64,000 nucleotides of DNA from Bimastos eiseni (GCA_959347315.1 OY365813.1:35231786-35295785), one strand, 5' to 3'; numbered from the stretch's first letter, positions 12,110 through 24,791 are shown. Made by a program: numbers and translations. Notes: generated by a model from the sequence alone, not told the origin.

Positions 12110-14338
12110 TGTGATCCAAATCCTTGCTCTTTGAGTTTGAACTCGACACATTATAGACATTAGGCCGTATACATCGTTAGCTGCGGTTCCGGCCTTCTCT
12201 GACCCTCCCAGTCTAAGAGACCAATCAACTGATGATCTCTTCGACATCTACAACTGATCGATGACCGACATCATCGACCGCCTTCTTCCGGCCCGTACAG
12301 CCAAACTTCTGTTATATCCTCTTTCTCCATGGTTTGATGGAGAATGTCATTCTTTCCGTCGTCAAGCACGTCGCCTCGAGCGCGTCTTTCGGCGCACGCG
12401 CTCTCCTGAAGATCAGGTTGCCTGGGTGGTCTTTGTCCGCTCCATGCACCGATGCTACAGGAAGAAGGAGGGTGAATATTGGGAGAGGCAGATTTCTTCC
12501 AGTGCTGGGGACACTAGGCGACTTTGGGCCACTTTCAAGGATCTCCTTGGAAGTCCGCCAGCACGCTGACAGCTCCATTTACTGCTGAAGCCTTTGCTGA
12601 CTACTACGATTCTAAGGTCTCTTCCATCCACCAGGACACAGCTCACGCACCGGAACCTACCTTTACCTCTACAAGCTGTCGTCTTTGTGATCTTTCCGAG
12701 GTCAATCAACAAGATCCTCGGCGCTTGATCCTTTCCTCTCCACCAAAGACGTCGGAGCTGGATCCACTTCCTCCATTCCTGATCCAGGAGTCGATTGGTA
12801 TCCTGCTGCCATTCCTCACTCTACTCTGCAACGCCTCTCTTCGTGAAGGAGTCCTGCCGTCTTCCCAGAAGCGCTCGATCATCACGTCAATAATAAAGCA
12901 GTCGGGGCTTGACCCGTCTGTTCCGTCTAGCTATACTAGCTATAGGCCAATAGCTAATGTTACTTTTATCTCTAAGATAAGTGAAAAACTTGTTGCCAGT
13001 CAGTTATTTAGTTCTTTGGATACGAACAATCTACTTCCTACATGCCAATCTGGGTTTCGTAAGAGTCCCTCCTACTTCGTCTCCTCTCCAACATATATAG
13101 TGCCATGGACACGTCCCAAGTAACCCTTCTGGCCTTATATGATGTAAACGCTGCATTCGATTCGGTAGATCATGATATCCTCTTGAGTCGCCTCTCCTTA
13201 ACTTTTGGGATAAGAGACCTTCCACTTATCTGGATCAAGTCTTATCTCTCCGAGCGTTCTACATCTGTTGTCTCACTCTTCTCGTTCGCCTTGGCGCCCT
13301 GCCCCCTTTGGTGTCCCCCAGGGATCGGTCCTTGGACTTCTTCTCTACATTCTTTTCACTGTAGATATTGAGTCTCTACTCACATCTTGTTCTCTTGCGA
13401 GCCATTCTTACGCAGATGATGTTCAATCGTATGTGCATTGCTCATCATCCCAGACTTCTTCTACAGTCCGAAGAATGTCTCAAGCTACAGATACCCTAAC
13501 TGCCTGAATGTCATCAAATCGAACGCGACAGAATCCGCAGAAAACTCAATATATTTGGCTTGGTACCCGCTCGCAGCTGAACAAGCTCGACTTGGGCTCT
13601 CTGTTTTCTGAATTCCCTAACTTTGTATTCTCCACCTGTGTCAGGGATCTGGGGGTAGTTCTGGATCAAGAACTGTCTTTTGTGAAGCACATTTCTGCAT
13701 TGACTCGTTCCTGCTATTATTACTTGCGCCAGTTGTGGGTTGTTTCCCGCTCTCTCTCCTCATCTTCTGCTGCCACTTTGGTTCATGCCTTTATCGTTAA
13801 TCTATTAGATTACTGTTCCTCTCTCTTCTGTGGGCTGCCTCAGGTCCGATTGCAAACCTTGGAGGGGGTTCAAAGGGCTGCAGCTCGTTTGATTGGTTGT
13901 GTTCCTAAATTTGGCCACATCTCTACGCACATGCGGGACGTCCTTCACTGGCTTCCGAAGGCAGCCAGTGAAGGCAGCGCATTCAATATAGAATCTCCTC
14001 TATTGTCTGGCACTGTGTTGTGGGCAATGCTCCTGTCTATCTTAGGGATCTGTTCACCTTAACTTCGGCTTCTTCTGGTCGCCGATCTCTTCGCTCGGCC
14101 TCTAGAGGCGACTTTGTTGTTCCACATGCTCATACCGCAACCAGGCGAAATAGAGCCTTTGCAATTGTGGGTCCTCGTGTGTGGAACAACCCCCCATCTG
14201 ACCTGCGCTCTCTCCCGCGCGATCTGTCTGGCTCTTTCTATAAACTTCTCAAGACTTTCCTTTTTGACCTGGCCTGGGTCGGGAGCGCCTCTAAATAGTT
14301 ATAATGAAGAGGTGCTATATAAATTGCATTGATTGATT
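12110..14338 (+). mobile_element. Broken non-LTR retrotransposon, family A (CR1/L2-type), RT region
   Basis: Consecutive frames carry the order expected of a Jockey-superfamily ORF2 after the endonuclease. First comes a pre-RT block (PWFDGECHSFRRQARRLERV, near 12322). RT blocks follow: LDPLPPFLIQESIGILLPFL, YRPIANVTF, FDSVDHDILLSRL near 13155 and the catalytic YADD at about 13408-13419. The thumb/C-terminal block includes GVQRAAARLIG and DVLHWLP, ending near 14297. Several frameshifts and stops break it (near 12567, 13120, 13370, 13507, 14060). The 3' end is GGTGCTATATAAATTGCATT plus GATTGATTGA, which defines family A tails across the window. The endonuclease end is missing. Confidence 0.88.
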
Positions 14339-14639
14339 GATATGTATATCTATTTATTCAAAAAATTTGCAGGATTCGTATTTATTTTTAGGGAAAGAAA
14401 GATGATACATGTTAAAAAATCAATGTAAATTATTTTTATTTTTTGAATTTTTTAATGTATTCTGTTTTACATTTTTAATAAGTGGAATGCGATTTCATCG
14501 AAGAATACAATTCTTAAATTTGCATAAGGCCTGGTTAGGGTAGACTGTAGACATTGATGGTCCTGTCTCCTATCGAGTCAACTCAAACTTTGGAGTTCCC
14601 ACTGCTTACCCAAACCACTTTAACCACTGATAATATGTG

Positions 14640-15560
14640 CTCTTGGGGCCCGGGTTCATCAATATGCCGACGACTCCCAACTGTACTTGACATTCCACCC
14701 AGCTGAGGCACTGAAGTGCGTGTCAAAAATCTTGGCAATTGTGGAGTAAGTGCATCTGGATGTCCTCCAATCGGCTAAGATTGAACCCGGATAAAACTGA
14801 ATTTATGTGGCTGGGCAAGAGACAAGCGCGTTCGAGAGTTGACAAGGAGACGATTAAAGCAGCATTTCCTCATTGGAAGGTTTAACGCGTCGTCCGGGAC
14901 CTGGGAGTTCTTCTGGATAAAGACCTGTCCTTGGATGAACATGTCCGTTCCCTGTGCAGGTCTTGCTTTTATCAACTGCGCCAGATTAGAGTCATTCGGC
15001 GAAATCTGTCAATTGACGCCACTATAACTCTTAATTGTCCACTCCTTCGCGTTGACTCGCCTGGATTATTGCGCAATGGTGTCCGTGCGGATCTGCCAAA
15101 GTTCCGGATAAGACAGCTTCAATCCGTTCTCAACTGCGCCACTCGAGTCGTTGCCAAGCTGCCAAGATACTCGCAAGTTTCAAGTTATATGCGTGACACA
15201 CTACACTTGCTCCCGGTTGAGGATTTGGATCACATTCAAGATCATCCTCATGGGACGGACATCGGTGGTCGGCACGGCTCCAGGATACAGAGAGCTCTGT
15301 CTTTCCGTCTGCAGCCAGCCAGGTCGTCGATCCTTGCGTGCTGCGGCTCGTGGGGACTTGATGGTCCCGCGCACCCGTACATCGATGCGGACAAACCGTG
15401 CTTTCTCACGCATTGGGCCATCATACTGAAACGCTCTTCCGTTACAACTTCGCAACATTGCACTGCTTGCAGCCAACTTTTCTGAATTACTCAAATCGCA
15501 TTTGTCTAAATCTATTGGGTAGCTACGAGAGGTTCTTATAAGGCGCTATGTAAATTGCAT
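14640..15560 (+). mobile_element. Second degenerate LINE copy (family A relative)
   Basis: QYADDSQLYLTFHP at 14656-14697 is the RT catalytic block. LSLDEHVRSLCRSCFYQLRQ-like text follows near 14930-14980, and a C-terminal RRSLRAAARGDLMVPRTRTS block lies near 15327-15386. It ends with a GCGCTATGTAAATTGCAT tail near 15542-15559. Frames change repeatedly, so the copy is inactive. Confidence 0.75.
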
Positions 15561-15800
15561 AATAGGGGCCTACATACATGCTCCCAGATTTTGGAATGGT
15601 GGGTCTGGTTAGGATCTAGATACTGCAAAGTGGTTCCCTATGTCAAAAAGGCTTAGAACCGCTGCTCTAGCGAATATGAGACAAACTACTGTTGAGAAAG
15701 TGCGCAGAAGATGGTAGAGTCTTAGACTAAAATATGACGCCTCTTATCTCGCTGTGTATTTGGTCTGTGTGGTGGTCAAAGGCTCAATGCACAAAATGCA

Positions 15801-15860
15801 CTATGCCATTCGCTACGTGGCGCAGCTAACGCCAGCCGCGCCACGTAGCGAATGGTATAG
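15801..15860. repeat. Long perfect hairpin
   Basis: The arms CCATTCGCTACGTGGCGC (15806-15823) and GCGCCACGTAGCGAATGG (15838-15855) are exact reverse complements around a 14-nt loop. They extend to about 23 bp with one mismatch (15801 to 15860). The GC-rich stem sits in AT-rich intergenic DNA. Confidence 0.9.
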
Positions 15861-16599
15861 GGGTATCTTAGCACCGACAATCGATTCCAATGTATGCAGA
15901 TACACTGCGGAGATTGGAAGTGTCACATCTTAGTCTACGATTCTACCTTCTTTGGTGCCGACCCTAGCTAAGAATAGGTGTTGGCCCCTAGACCCAAAAA
16001 TTCCGCAGGCCCTAAGCATAGATGGCATTCATGTGCTCTTACACTTAAATGGGCGTGTAGTGTTCTCTAGCAAAAATTATAAGTAAGGTAACATTCAAAT
16101 GATTGAAGTCGAAATGGATTTAACTTAGGTGTCAGTAAAATGTTACGGCCATAAATCACGCAACTTTTCAGAGCCGATTACAATATTTTTCATAAACTGA
16201 TTGTAGGCCCCTAAAAATATCAGTCCCTGGGCAGCTTGCTATCTCCCCTCTCTCGACAGGACTGGTCACGGTGGTTAGAGCGATCGACCTGTGGGGCGGA
16301 TAGTAGGAACTTTGAGCAAGTCCTTAACTCAAATGTTGTCTGTCACCAGCGTTTATCGTATGACCGTGCGTACACATCTGAACTTTTGATGTAGGGCAAC
16401 TTCAATACACAGTTGTATTGTATCGCTTTTATGCGAAACATCTTGCATTTTTTTAGTGAGTATGCGCTGCATTATCGGATGTGATTAGTAGGAGGCAGCG
16501 CTCTATTTTGAGCGCATTCGGGGTAGCCATTTTTAAAAGGAGCTATGAGTTTTCAGGATTAAAAAAATATGGAATCGGTTTTAAGTTTTTACAGCTAAA
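15861..16599. other. Spacer upstream of the YEATS gene
   Basis: A weak, degenerate tRNA-SINE-like stretch lies near 16258-16420 (GGTTAGAGCGATCGACC, then CTTTGAGCAAGTCCTTAAC). The part close to 16600 should hold the promoter/5' UTR of the YEATS gene, but I recognise no specific element. Confidence 0.4.
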
Positions 16600-19500
16600 A
16601 TGGCTGCGCAGGTGAGACTTTATCGATTGATCACAAACGTAGTATTATTGGAGATTTATTTCCATCATAGATTGTATGTGTAATTGTGACAAAGTGCTGC
16701 GCGGACGAGTTATTACTTTCAGTGGTGCGGAGTTCCTATTTCGTGAACATAAAATCAATGTAACTAGTGCTTTAACAACTAATCGTCATCTGTAGCTAAG
16801 TTGGTTACATCCATCTGTGGACTTCGGTTTTACCATTTTAAAGATTGACACGGCTGGATTGGTTTAAACTCATTTCCCCCACATTGGGTTGAAGTTTTCT
16901 TTGACTAGCTAGAGAAGAAAGCAAGATTGAATAGAAACTGAATTCGATGAAACGATTTGAGTCAAGCTGAACACACAAGTTCTCCAATTAAAGAAACGTG
17001 TAAGTTATATTTCATTGTCATCTATATGATCTCTTAAGTCTGATCAATACTGTTGGTTATCTTCTGTTAGATAGTCCAAGTGTTGATCGAGATTGGCCAC
17101 AAAGCGTGGTATCGCAAGAAAGCGATTCCGGAGAGAACCCACGACTGGATTCTGTTCGTGCGGGGTTCAGACGGCAACGACCTATCGCACTTCGTAGAGA
17201 AGATTGTCTTCAATCTTCATCAGAGTTTCAATCCTCCAAGAAGAGGCAAGTTGACATAATGTAGGCAAGTTCACCCTTACTCAAAGAAGGCCATTTAGCC
17301 CTTACCCAAAGAAGGCAAGTTCACCCTTACTCAAAGGAGGCAATTTATCCCTTACCCAAAGAAAGCAAGTTTACCCTTTTCCAAATGAAGCAATTTGACC
17401 CTTACCCAAGGGAGGCTAGTTGACCTTAATCCAAAGGAGTCAAGTTGACCCTAATTGGTGCCCACTACAGATTGATTCGTAATATAATTTCGTACCTAAT
17501 AAAGTTCAATAAAGTACATACTTGCTTACCTAACTTAGAACATAAATCTGTTTCCTATTTATTAATGATATTGGTAGATCATGGAATAGAAGACCGAGTA
17601 AACCCCTGCAGTGGATTAAAGTGGAACAGATTTGATTTGATCAAAATAGAAAAGATTGGCTTACTATTATAATGGATATGATTAGACAGGGATGGGAAAA
17701 TTACAGGCTGACATGTGGTTGAATTACATATTATCAATTACTGGTGAAATTACTCAAATTGCTCATCTCTGCGATTAGAGTAGATTAAGATTCTAGGTTG
17801 GAAATGTTGAGGGTCCAAAATGTTTCCTTGTCATTTCAGTTTTCAAGTCCCCTCCGTATGAGTTACGAGAGTCGGGCTACGGAGAGTTCATGCCAATGAT
17901 TGACATCTACTTCAAGAACAGAGGAGAGAAAGGTGCGCAGAGGAAGGTCACCATCCAGTACTACCTGAATCTGAATCGCGAGGACTCTCCTCCCATCGAC
18001 AACGTACGTCCGGAGAAACTCAAGTTCTACAATCCAGCCGAAGAGTTCCTCGAGAAAGTGCTGAAAGCAGGCGGAGTACGTTTCCTTGCACTCACTGTCA
18101 CATCTTTTCTGATGTCCTTAACCTCATTTATCATGCAACGTGAGATTAGTGTTGCGCTGGATTTTACCTCCGACCAACATCGTTGTGGTTTCCTTGCTCT
18201 GCTGGTCTTATTCTTTAAATTCTCAATCCTCTGATTCTCATTATATAGAGCCTTTACAATGATTACTGATGATGATGATGATGACATTCGTTTATTGTAG
18301 TAAATACCTGCGTTGTGGCTTACGGAATGATTTTAATTAACTAAATAGAAATATAAATGTTTCCTTAAAGTGCTCAGATTACTGGACTGTCAGCTGCTCA
18401 GCCCATCATCAGCTGATACAGAACAGCTTTAATATTTTTTTGGAATCTTCTATTATTAGACGTTTGTTAGACATTTGCCCATTTATATATTACGTAAGCA
18501 AAAAAATCGGATTTTCTGACCCCTCCCCTCTGATGCACTGCGTATCTACGTGGACCCCTCGTCTATGCGTACGTACATCTGAGCTCAACTCCCCCGCCAT
18601 TGCAAAGGATAAATAGAAGACATTGATTGGGCTATTTATTTTGCTTAGGCATCATATTTAACAGCTTAAATTTGTTAGCTGTCATGAAGAAATAAAACAC
18701 TAACAATTAGACTTGCATTTTAAAGTTCTAATGCTACATGAAAATGAAAGAATATAGTCTGTGATTGGGTTTAGAGTTCTGATTTTAATATTCCGTATTG
18801 TGTACGTCATAATTAGGAAATTATATTTGCGTACGTTCAGATTATCGGGACCCCCTTTCCCCCACCGTATGCACCCGTACGCAAAATCGCCGAAATTCGA
18901 AACCCCTCCCCCTTGCTGCGTATGTAATATGTGGACGGCCCTTTAGTGAATTATTCGATTTTGAGATCATCGGCTGTAGTGCAATTGTCTACTCGGTTTT
19001 GCCCTAATTGGAGATTTAAGTCTGTTTGGATGTGAAGTGCAGCGAATGACATTGAAGGTTATAATGTTGGTATTTTCTTGCATTTCTATCATTTTTAATT
19101 TATCTTTGCAATGTCAAAACAGCTTCGTTGGTGATTCTGAATCGGGAATGTAATGTAATGCATTAGAGCACTCATTAGCGCAACTCAAATCAGAGGCTCT
19201 CACGACTCAACACAAAGTGTTACCTTCAATTGGAACCATTTAAATTCAGTTACATTTCAATCATAAAAGTATGTAATGTAATTCATTCATTATGAACATT
19301 TATATGGAGCCCATTCCAGGTTAATACTCGGGAGCGTTTATAACGTAAGAGAACGCTCGTTTAGCGCATATTTCTCAGTGTAATATGTTGCAATGTTTTG
19401 CTATTTAAACTCCACCATTCAGAATTGTTTGTAAGATCTGGGTTTTGATTGGACTTCTTGAAGATAATTTGTTGATCTGTGTGTGTTTAGGTGATTCTTG

Positions 19501-22500
19501 GACCGGATGGATGTCCGCTTCCTTCAAAGTCACGACCCTCTTCTTCTACCACTGATCATCTCCAGGCAAACCCTCTCCAACAGACGTTTGATTCATCACG
19601 CCATCATCATCATCATCATCATGATGCTTCTTCAGATTTTCTTGTTGACGTCGACTCGGCTGCAAAATCCGCTTCACAGTTGGTCAGTGTCTAATCTACT
19701 CTAATCTAATCTGTGCCTTGATTGTTGTGCACAGAGCTTGAAAGTTTGCAAGTGAAGTCATAGTTGATAGGTCATAGGTCAGATTTGACTGGAAAGGCAT
19801 GAAACTAGGCGCTACATAAATGGCCCTAGACATATATACATACAGAGCGCCTTTCAAGTATCTCACAAAAGTACTGTCTACTTTATGCATAGCTGATCAA
19901 ATTGCAATTGTAGTGTAGAAGAAAATGCATCAGTTGCACTCGAAGAATTAATTTGATTTGAATTAAGAAGAAGAATTGAATGAATGAGGAGAGAGTAGTG
20001 AGAGGAGTGACCCACTCTGACGTCGATGTGTTCAAAATTACTGAACTGCAATGGACGAAGTCTCAGATGAAGAGAGTGACAGCGTACAAACCCCAACTGA
20101 TGCAAGGAGAGTCCCCTGCAGAGGGTAGAAGGGGAAAATGCTTCTCCATTTCCCCCTTCAATCGCCCTCTCTTCTGTGGACATGGACGCCCTTAACAGCC
20201 GACACTGATACGAGAACATGCGTTGCCCTTTGAGGGGATGACCTTAGAGCCCTTGGTTGCAAGAGTCCATCTTAACATGCTAAACCTTGGTAGCAACGTC
20301 ATCCACCTCGAAACAACGTGGAAAGGGAGAAACACCGTAAAGAACAACGCTACGTTGCATACGTAGTAGACGTTGCAGTTTAACGACACTTTGTGATGAG
20401 AAAGTATGGTAAGAGGTTTGGTCAGAGAGAAGACAGTGGCAGAGTCTGCATTAGAAGTCCCTCCTCAGAGGGAATTTATGCAGCACATGTGCAACTGCTA
20501 AACGTACAACAATCGTATCCACATCCATCCATACATCACTTCCTTCCACTTAAGACCCACATTATTCATTATCCGCCATCTTCAATATTTATCGTGTTTC
20601 CCCCATTGGATGATTTACCAGAGAACCTGGAAAACTGTTTCAGGCAAAGAAGAAGAATCGCTCAACCGAAGCGAATCCACTGAGCAACGACTCAAACTCA
20701 TCCAATGAGTCGTCGATCGTCTCACGTCGCTCCTCAAAGTCCGATCCGCTCGAAAAAGACTCGGATGCTGCCCGCGGCACCAAACGCAAGACGCACTCCT
20801 CGCTCTTTGAACAGAATGAAGACGATTCCTCGAAGAGCAAAAGGAAACAGACGGCTCTCCAGCCAACGGAAAAATCCGACTCAAACAATTCGAGATCGGC
20901 CGAGCGGAGACCGGCGAAGGTTGACCTGGCGAAAGTCGATGAACGTCGGTCGAGCAAAGACAAGGGACACAGACCGCGTTCATCGAGTCACCACAGACGA
21001 GACGAAGGCGGCAGACGTGCTCATGAGCACGCTCACTCGAAACCGAAGTCAGGGAGCGACCGGAATTCCCGGTCTCGGACCCCGAGCAAGGCGAAAAGTT
21101 CAGAGTCGTCTGGTGGGACACGGGTTCATGGGAGCTCTTCATCCACCCACCACCGCAGCTCCTCAGGGTCTCATCACCATGGCAGCAGCTCTAAGAGTTC
21201 AAAGGTCGAGGGGTCGCGTCACAGTGGAGGGGGCGAGTCTCAGAAGAAAGGAGATTCATCGTCGTCATCTACGCACCGCGGATCCTCTAAACATCGGAGT
21301 TCGGGTGACGGAGGAGGAATGTCTCGGAAGATCCAGGACGTCCGCATCCAACTGAGTCCAGTCGATGTCCAGATCTCGGATTCGAGATCCGCGAGGAAAC
21401 TGGAGACATCGTCTGGAAATCGCGTCATCCGATCACCAGATGGGTTTTCCAGCCATAAACCGGACCATCTGTCTCCGGTGAAAAGAAGACCGAGACCCAC
21501 GGTCCTTGCTTCTCCTGTTGGATATCCTCCACCGACCTTTGACCCCATCGCAAAGTCCTACGACGATCCGTTCTCATCGGCCAATCGTGTCCGTCCGAAA
21601 TACGATAAACTATTGGACGACATGAAGAGCGACGATGAGGAGGAGGATGGAGAGATCAGGTCGCCAGTGGCAGCGGAAGTGCCAGACTTATTGCCATGGA
21701 AAGAGGAGGGGAGCAGCAGAAAGGACGAGAAGTCGAAAGAGTCTTCGCTCGATCGCAGGAAGTCGTCTTCGAGGATGACTTCCTCGTCTGCGACTCCACG
21801 CCTAGAAAAACTGGAGAGGTTTCCATTTGGAGTGGAGCAGCCGAGTCCGACGAAAGCGAGGGGCGACTGGAGTTCAGAGAAGACGTCTCCGGAAGACGAC
21901 ATAGTCTCCTTCTCATCCGGGTCACAGGTCAAAGCGAAGAAGTCGCACGCAAAGGAGAATGTAGACGGAGACTCAAGATCGTCAAAGAGACCATCGAGCG
22001 TGTCGAAGTCCAGTCAGAAGGATTCCATTCCCAGCCAACAGAGGACGTCGTCCTCTTCCTCAAAGCAGGCCACAAAGGGACCTTCTCCAGGCGAGGCCAT
22101 TTCGGTGAAGTTGGAGGCCGACGAAAAGGACATCATCAGCCGTGACCTTTTTAATGTCGAACCCACTCCTTGGGATAACAGCTCTGCCACAATCAAAACA
22201 AAGGATGTCCCTCTTAAAGCGGAAATTGAGTCATACGCATTGAAAAATGAGTCATACGCCTCTTACGAAAATAACGACGAAAAGAAAGCAAAGAGTGTGA
22301 GGACAAAAAGCGAGTTGATGACGAAGGGAGCAACATACTCGGATCGAGCACCAAACGGAGAGCGACTCATGCTGCTCGTGGAAATGAAGGAGAAGATCAA
22401 TCGGATGACGTCCGCTGCTCTCCTTAATCGGATCGTTGACGTCATCCAAGCGGCCGGAAAGTTGAAGTCGGATGATGAGGCTTTGGAATTCGACTTCTGC

Positions 22501-22560
22501 CAACTCGACTCTGAAACAATGCAGAGAGTCAAGCAGATCCTAGAGACAGTGTCGGACTGA
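16600..22560 (+). CDS. MLLT3: YEATS-domain protein, AF9/ENL family (5 exons)
   Basis: AF9/ENL proteins read acylated histone H3 through a YEATS domain and recruit P-TEFb/DOT1L/super elongation complex partners through a C-terminal AHD in the nucleus. Exons: 16600-16611 (ATG, codes MAAQ), 17071-17245, 17840-18075, 19491-19682, 20644-22560 (TGA); total 2532 nt, 843 residues. YEATS covers about residues 5-141, with HDWILFVRGSD, FVEKIVFNLHQSFNPPRR, ESGYGEF and EKLKFYNPAEEFLEKVLKAGG. Exon 4 encodes a seven-His run. Exon 5 is a Ser/Arg/Lys-rich linker longer than in human AF9 (568 residues). The AHD at the C-terminus reads RLMLLVEMKEKINR then DFCQLDSETMQRVKQIL. Intron 2 starts with a GC donor (AAGAG|GCAAGT). 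The aromatic corresponding to AF9 F28 is absent. Vertebrates have two paralogues; this is probably the single pre-duplication gene, which is inference. Confidence 0.93.
17243..17452. repeat. MLLT3: 25-bp minisatellite seeded on the MLLT exon 2 donor
   Basis: Units of the type GGAGGCAAGTTSACCCTTAC recur every 25 bp (near 17261, 17286, 17311, 17336, 17361 and later). Alternate units carry GGCAATTT or GGCCATTT. The first element is the exon end itself: AAGAG|GCAAGTTGAC at 17241-17254. Several units therefore reproduce the GC splice donor. Confidence 0.85.
18468..18945. mobile_element. Probable MITE in MLLT intron 3
   Basis: The left end GCCCATTTATATATTACGTA (18479 on) and the right end, inverse GGGCCGTCCACATATTACAT (to about 18942), are similar terminal inverted repeats. 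CCCCTCCCC and GCGTACG motifs lie near both ends. The TIR match is imperfect and no target-site duplication was resolved. Confidence 0.4.
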
Positions 22561-24642
22561 GTCTGAATGATCGAGTCTTGAGTCAGACTCAGTTGAGTTG
22601 AGTCTAGATTGAGTGGGACAGCAGCATAAGATGGATTCTGTGAATTGAGTCTTTGAAAGAATGGACTGCATCGAATAGGGAGAAATGGAGAAAGAGGCTC
22701 CTCTTGGATGGTTCAAGACCAGAACCAGTCTCTATGACAAGCAGCAAAAATGGTCAAACCAGGACGTTAAACCAGACAGTTAAAAGAGCTTATATGTTAA
22801 AGCAGACAGTTCATGCTTAAACCCGGACGTTAATGGCTAAACCAGGAGGTTAACAGTTAAAAATGACAGTTTTTTTTAAAACCAGGAAGTTAATGGTTAA
22901 ACAAAACAGTTAAAGGGGTTAAACAAGGAACTTATATGTTAAACCAGGCAGTTAAAGATTACATCTGGAAGTTAAAAGGACAGTTAAATGTGAAATCAGG
23001 TTAAAGACTAAACCAATAGATTATATGTTAAATCAGACAGTTAAAGGTTAAACCAGAAGGTTAAAGGTTAAGCCAGGAGGTTAAAGGTCAGACCAGACAA
23101 TTAAGGACTATCCCAGAAAGGTTAAACGATCAGTTGTTACCTGTAATCGTTATATTCATCTCCTTGTGAGGAGATATTTGAACAGTCGATTTCTGAACGT
23201 AGATGAGATTTATATAATAGATGTAATAGAAAAAATTCTGCATTGAGCACAAAAGAGACTGATGAAATTGTCTGATCATCTATGTTGCAATGGAGGAAGT
23301 TGAGCGCATTACAAGAACTTTCTGGTGTATAAATGTACATCTTACAAGACAATGAAGTGAAACTATCAATCGATTACTATTATTATTATTCATTTATTAA
23401 ATGAGCAATTTTGAGTAAATATCCCTACACAGTTGAACTCTCTGTCCAAATTGAAAACCTTTCCTGATCTGGACCAAGTCCGTGTTGCCAAATCCATCAG
23501 TCCTTCTGAAAAGGCATTTATGGCTCTACATAAATTGTCCAATGTAATATAGAGATATTCTGTTTGAATTGCATGTGAAAAACAAGAGACGTTGTAACAA
23601 TTCGATTGTTAACAACAGAACAATAATGACAATGTATTCTACGATTATTCAGTTAAAATGTTAAAAATGAAGTTCATTGAAATATGTTGTACTTTTATTG
23701 ATTAATACTTATGTACACCAGACTGATCAATTATTATGCAACTGGTACAATAAAGAATAGACTTCGTTTCATATTCGTTATGTTTCAATGACCCTGTCTT
23801 AATCAATGCCAAGACAGACCTTTTTTCAGTCAAGCAATGTCTGCTCCAATTGTAGGCAGGGCTCCAGAGGTTTCAACAGGGTTATGTAGAAGCAACAACA
23901 CAATTGTGATTTGATAATGCTAATGGTATAGTTTTTAAAGCAAGGGTGACTTTGCACCCCTTGTTGGTCAATGGCCAGCCCCTCTCTGTCTCAGAGAACT
24001 GCAAAGAGATTGGATGTTTTGAGTTGGTTTTGTACTAGCGCCATCAGTTGTTGCCACTCATGCAAAAGACATTAGCACACAAGACATGAAAACATAGTTT
24101 TTATTGGTCTAAGCATGAAAAAACTATCAAACAGGAGAGATGTGCTGGCAAATGCATTCTCATTAATATCAATGTTCAAACAATGTTTCTGTGACTGACA
24201 TTTGACGAATGGACCGAATGAGGATAGAGGTAGAATTTAACCAGAACTTCTATGCTGAACTATTTAGAGTCGAATGTAGCCATAGAAAATAGAAATGAGT
24301 TGAAATCACATTTCGCAAAAGTAGGAGAACACAAAGAGGTTGAGAAGAATAGGTGTGAATCACTAGTACTTCAAATCAATTCTACCAAAAGAATAGCTTA
24401 AAAATGAGCACATATTTTATATAGCAACTTCCACGTTGTAATCAAGGTATCTTGCTCTTGTCCAACTTCTCTGCATTCAGTTTTCTAGCCACCGCTTTGA
24501 AATTCGTAGTAAATTGGTTGAACACTTTAAGATTTAATGACTAAGAACTGTTACGAATGAATTGCAGGGAACATTCGTTTGCTTGGGTTCAACTTCGTTA
24601 ATTTTGTTCACTTGGTTTTCATTTCAATGCAGAAAGCGGGCT
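22561..24642. other. MLLT 3' flank and spacer
   Basis: A tandem AT-rich array lies at 22735-23125. An AATAAA at 23749-23754 could be the poly(A) signal but is unverified. A GGCTCTACATAAATTG-like LINE tail is near 23522. No supported open reading frame was found. Confidence 0.5.
22735..23125. repeat. Degenerate 20-bp array, GTTAAACCAGRMAGTTAAA type
   Basis: About 18 diverged units of TTAAACCAGACAGTTAAAGG-like sequence follow the MLLT stop codon. It probably lies in the 3' UTR or just beyond. Confidence 0.8.
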
Positions 24643-24650
24643 AACTGAAG

Positions 24651-24791
24651 CAGGGGCGGCGATCCCGGGGCGGGGTCGAGGGGACAAGTCCCCCACCTTT
24701 TGCAGAGATGGGACACATTATACGTGTGTCCCACATTTCCTACCCTCTCACTGGGTGTCCCCCACCTGTCAAAACGAGATCGCTGCCTCTG
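24651..24791. mobile_element. hAT-type MITE with 8-bp target duplication
   Basis: The left TIR is CAGGGGCGGCGATCCCG (24651 on); the right TIR read inversely is CAGAGGCAGCGATCTCG (from 24791). Flanks AACTGAAG (24643-24650) and AACCGAAG (24792-24799) form an 8-bp target-site duplication with one mismatch. CAGNGGCGG ends and 8-bp TSDs are hAT hallmarks. At 141 bp it cannot encode a transposase. Confidence 0.8.

Noticed and set aside
20615..21932. Minus-strand and alternate plus-strand frames of 100-216 residues in MLLT exon 5
   Set aside because: Shadows of the Ser/Arg-rich coding exon; only the frame ending at 22560 joins the YEATS exons and ends in the AHD.
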